Part shown: positions 43,846-56,163 of the stretch, one piece after another
How positions within the stretch are numbered: position 1 is the first letter of the stretch
Layout: the number at the start of each line of letters is the position of its first letter
Assembly: GCF_014898055.3 (NCBI RefSeq)
Contig: NW_023604295.1
Location: 136,740,676 to 136,804,675, forward strand
Direction: 5' to 3'
Origin: Talpa occidentalis
Lineage: Eukaryota > Chordata > Mammalia > Eulipotyphla > Talpidae
Length of the DNA stretch: 64,000 bases
The notes under the pieces: model-generated
The model's database searches: none
Told to the model about the DNA's origin: nothing
Seen by the model: the letters and a program-made list of their open reading frames with translations, nothing else
Translations under genes and position numbers: made by a program

Positions 43846-45556
43846 GAAGGGGAAGGCTGCCGTGAAGGGAGGGAAAGGAAGAAAGCAGCGTTTTGGAGGC
43901 ATGAGGAGCCACAGCAATTTACAGGAAGTCAGAGAAGCTCTTGTGGGAAGGACACGCAGGAGGTCCCGAAGGATGGGTGGGGTTTCCCTCAGAAAAGGTT
44001 ACAGGTGCCGGAGACCTGTGCAGAGGACAGAGCTGGCCGGGCTAGTGATCGGCCACACTGCCGTTCACAGAGTCCCTGCCGAATGTGGTGCAGGCTGGCA
44101 AAGAGAGCTCTAGGAATATAAGGTCAGTCGAGGTGTCTGGAGGGGATGAGGGGCTTGGGGCCTCTTAGAAGGTTAGTTAGGAGCATTAGAACCTCAGTGA
44201 AGGTTAGGGACCCGGAAAAGGAGACTCAGTGGAAGAGAACAGAAAAGCTATAATCCAGGGCCTTGAAGCTGTAACACGGCAAATGGTGCCGTTATCAGAC
44301 TGGGTGGCTGCGACAGAAGCTGCTCTGACCAGTCTGGGCTGCCGGTACCAGTTTGGGTCCGGCCTTAGGTGAATTCACACAGAATCAGGAGTCCAGAGAG
44401 CCTGACTGTGGGCAGAGGTGGAAAGTTGTATTTGTGGCTATGTTAGATTTTCTCCTAATAAAGTTTGGGGTTTTGTCTCCTTACTGCGAACAAACTACTG
44501 GTGCAAATACATGGAAATTATTCTTGCCCTTTTTCTGCCAAGGAGGCAGACAATCAGAGGTATGGAATCCAAGCTATTTTGCTTCAAACAATTAAATTAA
44601 ATATTTTGACTTGTTGGGCATATTCATCTGCTTCTAATATTTAACCTTTCCTCCTACCTACCTTTCTCTTTTGTAGAAAGCTCTATTCGTTGCATTTCAA
44701 AGTGAAATAATAGATGGCAAAGTGCTTTGAAATTTCTAAGAGCTATACAAATGTTAATGATTAATTATTAGTAACGTACTTACGCTTGTCTGGGGGAAAT
44801 CGAGGGTTTTTTTAAGTTATTTTGCATTTACACTGATGCCTTATATAGCAGAAACTTTGTTGCTTACCTGGTTCCCAAATACTGATTATATACTATCATT
44901 CTCTTTAAGGTGACCTGTGGTCATGAGCATTTCTCTTTCTCTAGTCATGTTAAAGACTCCCTTTGATGTTTTTGTTGAGGATATGCTGCTATATTTTATA
45001 AATAGTTACTATTTTCAAAACACCGATTTCCTTGAAATGTTATAGGTTTCCCTTTCAATTTCACTTTCTGCATAGGATGACTCATACGTTTCAGAGTTTA
45101 AGTAAAACTCTAAGGAGCTGCTCCTAAAAGGTGACAAAGACTTCTAGTGTCCCGTGAGCCACGCCCACATGGACACTTGTGAGTTGTGAGTGTGCACATG
45201 TGTGTGCGTGTCCTCAGGATATGGTAGGTCATGTGACCTCATCCAAACTGCTCCTGTTACTAACACACTCCTTTTCCCTCGTAGATTGCCCAAAATAGGA
45301 TTCATTTCTCAAACTCTAATTTGGCAGCCTTACATCTGATCTGCAGGAAGCACATTTGAAATTGGTTTCAGGTGACCCATGATACATGATAGACCCATTG
45401 CTTCTTTTATGTCCAAAAATTACTTTCAAAGAGGCCTGAAAATTTTTACTCTTCAGAGTTTCTTTTTGTGAGTTCAGAGAATTTCCTGATCAACTTTAAA
45501 AATGGTGCCTGACGCCTACTTTCTTTTCTTCTTTCTCTTCCAAACATGCACATTCC
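43846..45556. other. Intronic sequence without further recognised elements
   Basis: Apart from a MIR tail near 44690-44785, nothing was recognised. The 120-codon open frame at 43759-44121 overlaps the antisense L2 and its purine-rich downstream sequence and is not a gene. Confidence 0.5.
44690..44785 (+). repeat. MIR 3'-end fragment
   Basis: GGCAAAGTGCTTTGAAATTT and CTAAGAGCTATACAAATGTT, ending in an AATTATTA run, are the 3' portion of a MIR-family SINE in sense orientation. Confidence 0.7.
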
Positions 45557-45558
45557 TA

Positions 45559-45599
45559 ACACACACACACACACACACACACATGCACACACGCACACT
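45559..45599. repeat. (CA)n microsatellite
   Basis: About 24 bases of perfect CA repeat, then CATGCACACACGCACACTGC. It is interrupted at its right end. Confidence 0.95.
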
Positions 45600-45945
45600 G
45601 CACTTCTGAAATTTTCTCAATTATGGTGTCAAACTGATTTTTGTTGACGATCTTGACTGACAGCAGGAGACGTATTTAGCCAAACTGGAATCATTATAGA
45701 GATGGGGGGTAGCTTGTCATCCCCATTTCTATGGCAGTTTAGAATGAAACTACAGAAACTGGAAATAGAAGGCGCCAGTTGCTCTGAGCCCCTTGCCAGA
45801 GTTGAGCAGTCTTGGCTTCCTGCTGGCAGAGGCTCACGTCTCGGCGCCTGGACATTCTTCTCCCTCCGGTTCCTCCTCTGGTCAACCAGATGCTTCCCAC
45901 CCTGGGCTGTTTCCAAGTTGCTCAAGTCCTGCCCCTCCCCTGCGG

Positions 45946-45961
45946 CCCCCCCCCCCCCCCC
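45946..45961. repeat. C16 homopolymer
   Basis: An uninterrupted run of about 16 C on the + strand lies between GCGG and GTGTG. Such runs are rare and error-prone in sequencing, so the length may be an assembly estimate. Confidence 0.9.
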
Positions 45962-45999
45962 GTGTGAACAGAACTGTACCATGCACCTGAGCAAAAGCC

Positions 46000-47837
46000 A
46001 TCAGCTGGTTTTGTGTTTCCACTGCTCTATGCTCCCAGCCAGGAAGTCAGGGCAAATTCCTTGGAGGGCAAAGAGAAAGTCCTCACAGTGGCCCTACTGG
46101 AGACCCCATCCTGGAGCGCCCAATGGCCTGGCAATCGCAGGAGAAACTTGGCTCTTTTTCCTCTTCAGGATAAGTTTCCCATCCGTCTGGAGTCCTGAGC
46201 TGGAGATTACAGAATTGTCTTTACACCTTCTCCTGCTGGAGCATCCTAGCTGTGGCCCTGCCAGTCATTTCAAAGGTTTGGGCCTCCTCTGCTAAAGGTC
46301 GTCAGCCCCTCGCTGCTGAGGGCCTCGCCCCGGTACTGGGGGACACGAGCAGGGCAGTACACAGCCCCCTCCCCAGAGGATGGGCTCCCTGCAGGACCTC
46401 AGCCACTAGGGCCTGCAGATGCGGCCAGGACCTTTGAAGCCTGCATTTTGGCTCCCAGGTGTTTGGCTAAAAGAGGGAGAGTCCTGATGGTTCACAGAGT
46501 CCCTCGTGCCGAGGGGGGCGCAGCAGCAAGCTTCCTCCAGTCCAAGTGACCGCCCGCCCTAACAGTAGACTTACAGAAACCTTAAGAAAAGATCGACAGT
46601 CGGGCTGGGTATTTCTCAAGTGCAGGAAGTGAGTGTGGGTTGGGTCAGTGGCTTCGGGATGCGCTGTCCTGCGGCTGTGTCAAGTGTCTGGGAGAGCTGC
46701 TGCGTACACGAGGAGGCAGAGGGCCACACCTTGGCCTTGCTAATGTTGCTCTCTGTCAGGGTGAATGCTTGGGACCTGCAGAATGGAGGACAAAAGTCCT
46801 GGCATTTACAGGTCACAGGGGATGTGCTGTGATGCGGAGTGCAAATGTCAGTGGTGATTTTAACTGTGTGGCTGGAGCATGTCGTCCTTAGACTCTCACG
46901 CCAAAGTTCCCTACATTTTACGTGGTCAGGTCCTGTTTTTCTTTAAGTGCTACCTTTTCCTTTCCTTTTTTTTTTTTTTTTTTTTTTTTGAAGCATTTTT
47001 CAAAACACACAGCTTACCAGGAAATATATGTATTTATATACATGTGTATGTATAAACGTTTAGTATTTGTGGTATCGCACCTGGAGTGTCTGTTTTGCTA
47101 GAGCCACTCAGCTGGCAAAGGACCGGAACAGGACCGCAAGGCCCAGTCACGGTGTTGCCACATTTAAGATGAGTGAGCCCGTTGCTGGTTAGCGGCTTGG
47201 CAAGCGTAACCCACCACTGCAGGCAGAGAAGGGCCTCTACCTCCCATTTGTTCTAGAACACAGACCCCGTTCAGAGACCAGTGCGCCCCTCCCGTCAGGC
47301 ACAGACTGGGGGCAGCAGAGCCATGTAGAACCGGGTCTCACCATGGCCGTGATGAAGGCCTCACCCCTGCACACGTGCACAGGCTGACAGACCTTTACCC
47401 CCAGGATGTCTGGAAGGACCAGTGTCTGCAGCACGAAAGATGGTGGGCAAGAGAGGGCAGCCTTGAAAAGTTGGGGTTCAGGTTAAAGCCTGCCTTCCTC
47501 TCAGCTCTGGTTTCCAGCTGACGTCGGCCCTCACTCTGTGGGGGTGCTGTGCGGGCTCCCCCAGGGGATGGGCTCAGAGAGAGCATCCGCTCTCACAGCT
47601 GTGTCAGGCCACTTCGTTTCCGAAGGGTTCTGGCGGTGGTGACAAGTGTGATCTGTCGCACGACTCCTTGGGTGCGCCTGTAAGTTAATCATCTTAGCTC
47701 ACTTTCAGCTGGATATGTAAGAAATATTCCAGTATATCACAAGGAGAATTCCTCCCTCGTCATTCTTGTAACATTTAAGGTGAACATGCTACAAAGCAAA
47801 ATGGCCAATTGTAGCGCCAGCAAGGCGTACAGCAGGA
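46000..47837. other. Intronic sequence without a recognised element
   Basis: Mixed, locally GC-rich intron. A T run of about 24 lies at 46966-46989. The open frames (up to 197 codons at 45702-46295) have no protein-like features and cross low-complexity DNA. Confidence 0.5.
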
Positions 47838-48250
47838 TCTCTACGATCCAGGCAGAAGAGTTAAGGAGAGTCCTGGAGCCCTCGGTGGCTTTTTCAGGCT
47901 TTTTACACGTAGTGCGGCAACCAGGTACATGGCAGGCAGGGGGTTGGGGGGCCAGGAGCCTGCCAGGCCTCCTAGCCCCCTGCCAATCTTCACTCTTCAT
48001 GGGCTCGCTGGCATTCTCTCGTGGCCTCTCCTTCTTCTTTCCTGCTGTGCTGATTCTGATCTCGTTCTGCTGTCATCCCCGTGACGCCACCTTTAGAAGC
48101 CCAGTCTCAGCCCAGGTGCACCCACTCATGCATGCCCACACCCTACTCCAGGGGCCCACCCTCGGGCTGCATGTAGGACCGCAGATATCAATCATTGATG
48201 TGAATGGTGGGAGGGCGGAAAATCCTGATAATTTTCACTTGCCTGCACCA
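47838..48250 (-). mobile_element. LTR-like dispersed repeat, copy A
   Basis: This aligns along its whole length with the copy at 54386-54788: GATCCAGGCAGAAGAGTTAAG, CTCGGTGGCTTTTTCAGGCT, GTACATGGCAGGCAGGGGG, CTGCCAGGCCTCCTAGCCCC, CATCCCCGTGACGCCACC, CCAGGTGCACCCACT, GGTGGGAGGGCGGAAAA. Copy B carries the reverse of AATAAA at the matching site; here the site reads TTTTTACACG, so the polyadenylation signal is lost. It has no internal retroviral sequence beside it and is antisense to GALNT7. Confidence 0.7.
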
Positions 48251-49425
48251 AGCTAGTTCCAGGAGCTAAAATTACAGGAAAATATAGTTCACGTGCAGTA
48301 ATACCTTTGAGTGTCTCATTGGGGAATGGTGCGGTTTTGCTCTCCTCCTCACGGAATCCTGGGGGAGAGTCCTCTCTTCAAAATGTAGTTAAATGTGTAG
48401 GTGGAAAATCCCATTTTTAATAACCCGGTAACTTATTTTAGAATGAGCTCTGACGTTTTAATCAAAAGGAAGGTGTCCATGTATCCTCCAGAACAGCAGG
48501 TCCCAGTGAGCAAATGAAAACCAGGGTAAAGGCTCTGAAGAAAGGTTTGAGACTCCGCACTGCACATTCCCAAGGCCCTGCAGAGGCACAACTGCCGCTT
48601 GAAAGGAGCGAGTTGTAAAGTCTTCCCTCAAAGAGCCAGCAAGGCCCGGCCGCCCGGCGCTGCATCCGTGGGCCTGGAGCTTCCCCTAGAGGGCAGACGG
48701 CTCGGCGCAGGCCTGCGGGGCGGGTTCCCCGGGAGCCGCGTAACCCGCTCTCTCCTTTGAATGAGAAACAGACCTGGGCAAGGGCGTCTTGCAGGAATCA
48801 GAGAAACTCTTTCCCGAAGGCTTTTGTGAAAGTCTGTAGGACCCGTGGCTAGCTGGGAAAGTAGCACAGGATGTTCTCAGTTAAGTCACAGAAGGCTCCA
48901 TTTTCTAAGCAGACAGTGAAGCTGCCTGGGTTAGGGTTGGGGGTGGGTGGAGGGAGTTTGACCTCATATCTCCTGTCACTGGAAAGTGGAAGGTTTGCCA
49001 GGGTAAGATAATTTATATTTATTTCCTCGTTTACTCAGACACGCATGGACACGCACATGCATACGTGCTCGCCTGCCACAGACCAGTTCTCCCTCCAGGG
49101 TTCCAGCCAACGCTGAGGTGGGGGAGAAAGGACCGGGCACCAGGGACTGCCAGAGCTGCCAGGCGGGGGCTCCAGCCCTCGGGCCCTTACACCCATTTGT
49201 ACGTTTCCGGGGATCCACTTTAAACGAGGTATACGCTGAGTCTCCCGGGTCCCTGTAATGAGCTGTCACTTCCACGGCTTCCATCTCCTCCTCCACTGCA
49301 GCCGCTAATGAACCGGAGGGGTTCAGGGGTGACAGCGCGGCCAGCACGTCCTGTTCTCTGCCTGAGGCCAGCCGTCGTGAGGGGCGTGTGCTCTCCATCC
49401 AGCAGCCAGAACAGTGTGTTTCACT
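48251..49425. other. Intronic sequence without a recognised element
   Basis: Mixed composition with a small GC-rich stretch at about 48640-48740. Open frames up to 140 codons on the minus strand (48976-49398) are not recognised as protein. Confidence 0.5.
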
Positions 49426-49440
49426 GTCACTGTATTTTTA

Positions 49441-49714
49441 TTTTTATTTTTTTTATGACTTATTTATTTATAAAAGAACTGGGATAGAGTCAGAGGCGTG
49501 GGAGTGTGAGAGATTCACCAGAGACAGAGTGGGGAACAGAACAGGCAGACTGACTAAATACACTGCTGAAGGGAGCAGCGGGTGCGACAGGAGAGGTCTG
49601 CTGTGCCGTGTGGGAATCTCCTTGGCTGGGGCTGGGAATCGAACCGGCGCTACAGAGGCTAGGGACAGCTTCACAGCACTGCGCTCAACCCACTGCGTCA
49701 CAGGGAGGCCCCAA
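49441..49714 (-). mobile_element. tRNA-derived SINE, older copy
   Basis: This is a diverged reverse copy: the tail reads ATGACTTATTTATTTATAAAAG, the body CACCAGAGACAGAGTGGGGAAC, and the end CACTGCGTCACAGGGAGGCCCC. A perfect 15-base duplication GTCACTGTATTTTTA lies at 49426-49440 and 49715-49729. It shares diagnostic bases with the old copies at 4458 and 24629, such as CAGAGACAGAG instead of CAGAGCCAGAG. Confidence 0.93.
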
Positions 49715-49913
49715 GTCACTGTATTTTTAGACAGGGCACTGGGGCTCAGAGGAGCATGTAACTAGAAGGGGTGACCCGCCGCCCCTGCTGTCTGCACCAC
49801 GTTGCCTTGAGAGAGTAGTTACAGAGCCCAGCAGCATGTTGGCTTTTCTCAAGAGAAAAGCAGAGAAGTTTGTAAAAGGCAAAATTATTGCAGAATTTTC
49901 CCGGCCCTGAAGG

Positions 49914-50118
49914 GTTTCTCAGTTGGCACTATTGACATTCTTTGCAGTGTGTTGTGAGGTGTTTAGCAACACCTCTGGGTCTACTACTAGAGTCCAGTAG
50001 CACACGAGCTCTCCCTGACCCTGTTGTGACACCAGACGGTCTCCAGGCCTTTCCACGTGAGCCCCCTGGGCAGCCTTGCCCCAGCCCTCCCCCCAGACCC
50101 CCACTAAGACTCACTGCT
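49914..50118 (-). mobile_element. MER20-like hAT-Charlie DNA-transposon fossil
   Basis: GGGTTTCTCAGTTGGCACTA, TTGACATTCTTTGCAG, TTGTGAGGTGTTTAGCAACA, CCTCTGGGTCTACTACTAGA, GTCCAGTAGCACACGAGC and TTGTGACACCAGACGGTCTC follow this fossil DNA element in reverse order. The family name is from memory and less certain than the element class. Confidence 0.7.
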
Positions 50119-50371
50119 CCAAGGGGTCAATGGAGGTAATGCCCTTGGGAAGGAGGGTGTGAAAACAATGGAGATGGGCTGTATAGCCTTGTGGAGAATG
50201 AGCACGGGTTGATTGAGTGACTTAAATAAACGGAAGGTGTGGTCCTGGGTGAGATGGAGCTCATTAGAAATGCGGGAATTTTGTGATGTGACTTGGGCTA
50301 TAGCATCATAGAATATCTAGACTATCTGAATATCATCAGTGGAAATGCAGTGATCATTTATGGACACATGG

Positions 50372-50400
50372 ATCTCTCTCTCTCTCTCACACACACACAT
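50372..50400. repeat. (TC)n(CA)n microsatellite
   Basis: CTCTCTCTCTCTCTC followed directly by ACACACACACATGC forms a short compound tract. Confidence 0.92.
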
Positions 50401-52395
50401 GCATAGTTATTGCAGTTACCATCAAGCATTCAGAGTGTCAGTGATCGTGATAGAACTGGCCACTCTAGAACCTTTGGGATCAAGTAGGTAGAAGAAGAAA
50501 AGAAGCCAAAAGGCTTTGCTTACTGTTTCCAAGGCAGTTGAACTATAACTCCACTTAGCTTTACTTCCCATTGCAGTCATTAATATTTCCATCTCACTTA
50601 GCAATTCCCGTTCTCGCGGCACCAAAACATCGAGAACCCCTATTCCTTATAAACGCCTTCAGCCTATTAATTAGCTAAGCCTCAAAAACACTGAGATTTT
50701 AATTATAGGAAAGGAAATTATTTACAAGAAAAATTGTTCTTCAAGGAAATTATACATCACTTTATTTCTGTGATGTACAATTATGAGAAGATAATATTTC
50801 CTCTTAGAATTCAAACATATTGCCAAAGCTATTTACAATAGGCTTTCAGTAGGAGTTTGGCAATGGAGAACAATGAAAAATGCCTCACAGTAGCATTAGT
50901 CACTGATTTAGTAGGTGCTTTCCAACAACAGACGTGTTCACATCACCATAACTTTTGGGGGAAAAAATTATGGAGAGATGCCATAAGTGGCGAGTATTCC
51001 ATAACATTTCCCAAAAAAAAACACATTTCATGTAAAATATGAGTAGAAATAAAATACTCACTTAATAGGCTATTGACTCTCTGCCGCGGACTAACGCAGC
51101 GGTAGACTTGCAGGACTGTCTCAGGATTTGAGAAACTGTGAGGATGCTCAAGGAATCGGCGCATAAATGACAGACAGACACACTTCAAGAGTGAAGATCT
51201 GAATGTAATTTGCTCAAAATCATCATACACTTTTATACCATTGCCAACAATAGATGATTTCATACAATTTAATTCTTTCTCAGCATAAAATACTTTGTAA
51301 GGCATAAGACATCTACTTCATTATTCATGTGCATGTGATCGCTGTTCCATGACATGGCACAGTAAACAATCTCCAGGTACTGAATCTACACAATCATTTT
51401 TGCCTACACCGAACAGCATTCTTTAAGCTAGCTTTTCTTGATTCGTATCCCAAAACCACAATGATCAGAAAGCATTAATATTTACCTACTGGCACCTCCT
51501 ACTTTTAGTAATCACGAGCAATATATTCTCTACATAAGCATTTTGATTTTTATGGTGTTGTCTCATGTGAGAAGTATTATGATTATTATAAAACTACCAT
51601 TGCCACACACTATTTTCTTTATCATGCATTTCCTGAAACTGATTGTACACATATAAGGAAAAAGCAAAGTAAGTGAAAAAGTAGTATGATTATAGACAGG
51701 TTGCTAGGTTGCTACTTATTCTGAAACAATGGCTATTTGATTAATGGTAAAACTGCTTTGTAGGTAATTCTATCAGGCTTGTTTGCAGGTGACGTTCTTA
51801 GCAGCCTTGTTTCCATTAAAGGAGGGGTTAATTACTGCGGCTGCCGCAACTCTCCACTAGAGACTTTGAAGACAGGGATAGATAGGACTGTTGGGACCTT
51901 CTAAGGCAATAGCCTTCACTTTCTTACCCATACCCCCCAGTACTACAGTAATAAAGGGGTACATTTTGCATCAGAGTATACATATTCATATATACCTACA
52001 AATAAGCATGCCTTTGTAATTATGTCACAAAACAATATTCTAATTATGTTTTCCTTTCATTGCTGTTTCTTTTCATTTTTTTAAACACTGGTCTTGGCCA
52101 TTAGATTGATTTCATGTGGACACCCCCAGCCCATCACCAGGAGAAACAGCTTTCCTGACCTGAGGGCGAGCTCTGGCTCTTGCTGGAGTCCAGGGCCAAG
52201 GGCTGGTGATGAAGCCCTGGGACTGCTGGACTCCTTGGCTGTGCTCAGGAGCCCTCAGGCGGGGAAGGGAAGGTCATAGCCAGGCCCTCGTTCTGCTCCT
52301 GTGAAACAAAGCTTCTAGCAACTATCTTGGGATTGCATGTAAGATATGATTGAAAAGGAAAGGCTAGTTTCCTTAGTTGGGCTAGTTTCATGGTG
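50401..52395. other. AT-rich intron without a recognised element
   Basis: No repeat family was recognised. A 120-codon minus-strand open frame at 50943-51305 is longer than expected for such AT-rich DNA; I do not recognise it and see no splice sites, poly(A) tail or promoter for it. A paired stretch around 52100-52265 is GC-richer and unexplained. Confidence 0.45.
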
Positions 52396-52855
52396 CTACA
52401 TGAACATAGGAGTGCATTTTTCTTTTGAATTAGTGTTTTCATGTTCTTCCAAAAGCAGATGATGTGGTGCACAAACAAAATAGAATACTAAGCTATCAAA
52501 AAAGGATAAGCTTTTGCCATTTGCAGCAACATGGAGCTGGAAATAAGTCAGCAGAGAAAGACAAATATCGGATGCTCATTTGCATGTGGAATGTAGGGTC
52601 AGGTAAAGCCAAACTAATAACAAACCCTAGAAATCTGACTGTAGGACTGAGGCTACCACTGGGGAAGGTGGGCTAGGGTGAGAACAAAGTGGGGAGGGGG
52701 TACAGTGGACAGGGCTGGAGGGCCCCCTGGGTTTGCTGGTGGGTGCAGTGTGGTAACAACACCTGGAGGGGGCAAGCCTGTGCTTCTGAAACACAAACAG
52801 TGCAGTAAATCAGTTACCCCAATAAAAAATAAATAAATAAAATTTTAAAAATTAA
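52396..52855 (+). mobile_element. LINE-1 3' end with a 5' inversion
   Basis: From about 52453 the sequence is sense L1: GCAGATGATGTGGTGCAC, GCAACATGGAGCTGGAAATAAG, CAGAGAAAGACAAATATCGG, GAGGCTACCACTGGGGAAGG, ending in AATAAAAAATAAATAAATAA. The 55 or so bases before it (CTACATGAACATAGGAGTGC, TTTTGAATTAGTGTTTTCAT) are L1 ORF2 read in reverse. The inverted piece maps a little upstream of where the sense part starts. This is the twin-priming structure. The 5' edge and target duplications are uncertain. Confidence 0.78.
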
Positions 52856-54385
52856 GGCAAAAGGGAAAAATAAGGCTCATGGTTAAAAACAACCTTAAAG
52901 TTTCAAAATCACTGAGTTAGGGATCTCTTAAGGACCCCTTGCAGGTGTGAGTCTAGAAGTAAATTTTCACTCCAAACTATAAAGTAAACCACAAGTCTGT
53001 TCATCACTATAAAATCAAACCATGTCATTAGGACACAAAAACTTTTAATACTGATTGTTCACATTTATAATTTAAAATGTTAGATTTTCTCAGCATGCTG
53101 CCTGATTAGAAATTCTTCACAGCCTCCCCTCAAATTCCCTCTCCATCCTGTAGATGTGCCTTGTAAGCTTTTCCCTTACCAAAATTACGTACTGCTCATA
53201 ATTCTTACTAATAAAGCATTCTTATGTTTGCTAAAGAGAAAATATTACCTAGTAAAAAGACTAAGACACATGCAATACTAGGTTCCTTAGACGCTGATTA
53301 CTTTGAACAAATTGATGTTGCTAACGCAAAAATCCCAGCAACTTTAATTCATAAAAACATGTATCTTCCCACTGGAATTACTTCCCACCAAAATTACCTG
53401 GTAGTGTCAGATACCATGACTAGGTGGATTACATAGGACTGGTGAAGAAAGTCAGGCAAAACATGGCCAGCCTCAATATTCCTGGGAAGAAGTGCTTTTA
53501 AAGGTGTGAGGCAACTAGCCTCCAACTCTGAAATAGTCTGCTTTACCCTCATCATCATAATTAAAATGATTCAGAAAGGAACTCAGAGCTAACAAACAGG
53601 GGTTCAGTCATGGACATTCAATGTTGAACAATTTGCTAGTTGGGTATAGTATTATAAAATCAGTATTTTGCATTGATCACTTTTGTCATTTCAGAAACTT
53701 ATAGCAGAGTGCCCCAAAGTTGTATTTATTTCCTAAAGTCTGGAAGATAGTACTTGGGGAAATACCAATACATCATATAAATGCATCATAAAATGAGGCT
53801 AGTAGTTTCCAGATGGTGAAAACTTTTGGTGACATTATTCTGATTACTTACGTTAACTTCTTAAGTAACTGCTCTTTGGGCCGGGACACCTGAATGCTAT
53901 CCATGCAGGACCATCCCCTACAGTAAACTGCCAAAAGGGGGTATTCTATCAGAGTTTATCCACATAAAACAAGTAAGTTCTGAAATTAAAAGTTAGCCTT
54001 GGGGTTGAATTTTCACTTGGAGGCATAACTTGATTATTTTCACCCATTTCACTCCTCCAGTTGTAGAAGAAAAATATCTGCTCCATAATACCTGAGTAGT
54101 CAGAAATTCACTTATTCTTTCTCTTCTAATGATTGTAAATTTTTCACCAGATGCACATGGAATCACGTGTAACTAAGTAGCTAAGGTGTCCATGGTTCTG
54201 ACATAAAACATGATGTTACCAACAAAACAAAGCCCTAAAAGACCCCTGAACGCAGCCTCACTTCCCACGAGTGTCCAAGGCGAAGTATCACATGCTGAGG
54301 TTGGCTCTTGTCTCTGCCCTAATTCAGTGTGAGCCGCTCAGGAAATGCCCCCCTGTAAGGGCAGGAATGGACACAGTGCAGGTTT
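52856..54385. other. Intronic sequence without a recognised element
   Basis: AT-rich unique-looking intron. A 70-codon open frame at 53224-53436 was considered and is not recognised. No repeat was identified. Confidence 0.5.
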
Positions 54386-54788
54386 TCTGATCCAGCAGAC
54401 CGGGTAAAGGAGGAGTCAGAGTCCTCAGTGGTTTTTTGCAGGTTTTTTATTGGGGTTCACCAGGCATATGGCAGGCAGGGGTGCTGGGGGGCTGGGAGGC
54501 TGGCAGGCCTCCCAGCCCCCAGCAAATCCTCACTCTCTGTGGGCTCTCTGGCCTTCTCTGCTTCTGCTGCTGCTTCGCTGCTTCTCTGCTTCTCTCTCGG
54601 CTTCTCTTTCGGCTTCTGCTGCTGCTGCTGGCGTCCCCATGACGCCGCCCTTAAAAGCACAGTCTTAGCACAGGTGTACCCACTTCAAGTGCCCGCCATC
54701 AGGCATGCATTCAGGATCACAGGGTTCCCTCATCTATTCTGACGGCGGGAGGGCAGAAAAGCCGGATTTTTTACCTTACCCTACACCC
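54386..54788 (-). mobile_element. LTR-like dispersed repeat, copy B (best preserved)
   Basis: The full-length partner of copies A and C begins near TGATCCAGCAGACCGGG and ends near ACCTTACCCTACA, compatible with TG...CA ends. On the minus strand a TTTTAAGGGCGGCG (TATA-like) lies roughly 200 bases before CCCCAATAAAAAACC, giving a U3/R/U5-like order. A CTG/CTT-rich stretch at about 54558-54636 is expanded compared with copy A. No coding part is attached, so it reads as a solo LTR or a non-autonomous unit. Confidence 0.72.
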
Positions 54789-56163
54789 CTCCTCCCAGCC
54801 ACTCTGAGTCTGGGGTCCTCGGCCCTAGAGAATCCCCATTGTCAGTCTTCTCGGCTTGTGTCAGCCCCAGCCTCCTTCCTCTCGTGGCTTCCCAAGCACC
54901 TCGACCTTTGCTGCCTTGCACCGCCCAGAACACCAGGGCTCTTCAGCGCAGGCTGGAATCCACTGGACCAGACTAGATTTCCTCCACCATCTCTAACATT
55001 TTAAAATTAGTTTTTTTTTCTGTCGCCGCTTCCTCCCCTGTGTCTTCCACACTGTTTCTGCAGACACAAGAGCCGCACAGAACCCCCGGTGGGCAGCTGG
55101 CGGGCAGCTGTTCTCACTCGAGCCCAGCAGGCCTGGCTCCTGCCTCCCGGAGGGGCCGGCGCCAGCTGGGGCAGCTCTCCCTGGAAAGCTGGCACCTGCG
55201 GGTGTCTGCTCCCCGGGCTTGATCCCGCCCTCAGATCATCGCCCCACTGCCCGGGCGCCAGGCTGGCCCTCACTCGCAGGAAGGGGAGCAGGTGGATTCG
55301 CGGCGGGACAAACGCCATTTCATACCTCCAGGCCCAGCCCCGGCGTCACGGGTAGAGTCTGTGACTCCCGGGCTGCTGCTCTTAACCTTTGTCACTCCAG
55401 CTGCAGCGCTGAGGACATCCATTTTGCCATGTCCATCAAGACGCGAAAGTCCCTTCCTCCCCTGCCAGGGGCAGCTGCTGGCCAGTGAATACCTGTCGGG
55501 TCAGTTTCCGCTGGGTTCGTGTGCATGTGTCCTGGTCTGTGGAACATACAAGCTCGCCGAGGCTCCGAGCGCTCACGGCGCCCACACTCCACCCACACTC
55601 CCTCGTGTGCCTCAGGCTTCCTCCTCACCAGCCTCCTCCACCCGCTGTAAGGCCACGGTCCGGTGCTGAAGCAGGCTGTGCACTGCAGACCTTCCTGAAC
55701 CCCAGAGGTGCTGATGACCGCGTGAGCGGAGGGTGTCTTTGCTGTCAGGCCCCAAGTGCATCCCCCTGGCCGAAATGGTGACATGCTGCATAGAGTCTGT
55801 TTAATTTACTAGTAAGTAGCCTAGACTTTTATCAGAAGCATTGTTAATTTTAGATTTTCTCTCTTCTCCTCAAGAGAAGTGATTAACTCCACCGCTCTTC
55901 CTCACTTTAATCTTGGTCTTTACGAAACAGACCACAACGTCTGATGGACCCTGGCCGTTAAGTCCAATTGTAATAATGCAGGACAGAAATGGGTTCTGAG
56001 CAGGCACAACGCTGAGGGGTGTTTGGGGGGAGTCCAGTAAAAAAAACTAGGGCTTCTCCCCAACCCGGCTGATAGTACGGAAGTTGCTTACATAATCCTG
56101 TAAAGAAAAAATATGATAATACAAATGTCTGCTTGTTACTGGAATCAGAGAATATCAAATGCA
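54789..56163. other. Moderately GC-rich intron without a recognised element
   Basis: About 55030-55680 is GC-rich with CpG (GGAGGGGCCGGCGCCAGCTG, CCGAGGCTCCGAGCGCTCAC) and gives overlapping open frames up to 130 codons on both strands. None is recognised. A diverged CpG block or a decayed repeat are both possible. Confidence 0.45.

Noticed and set aside
47838..54788. Copies A and B as the two LTRs of one provirus
   Set aside because: The roughly 6 kb between them contains a SINE, an hAT fossil, a rearranged L1 and unique intron but no recognisable retroviral genes, and the copies are clearly diverged from each other.
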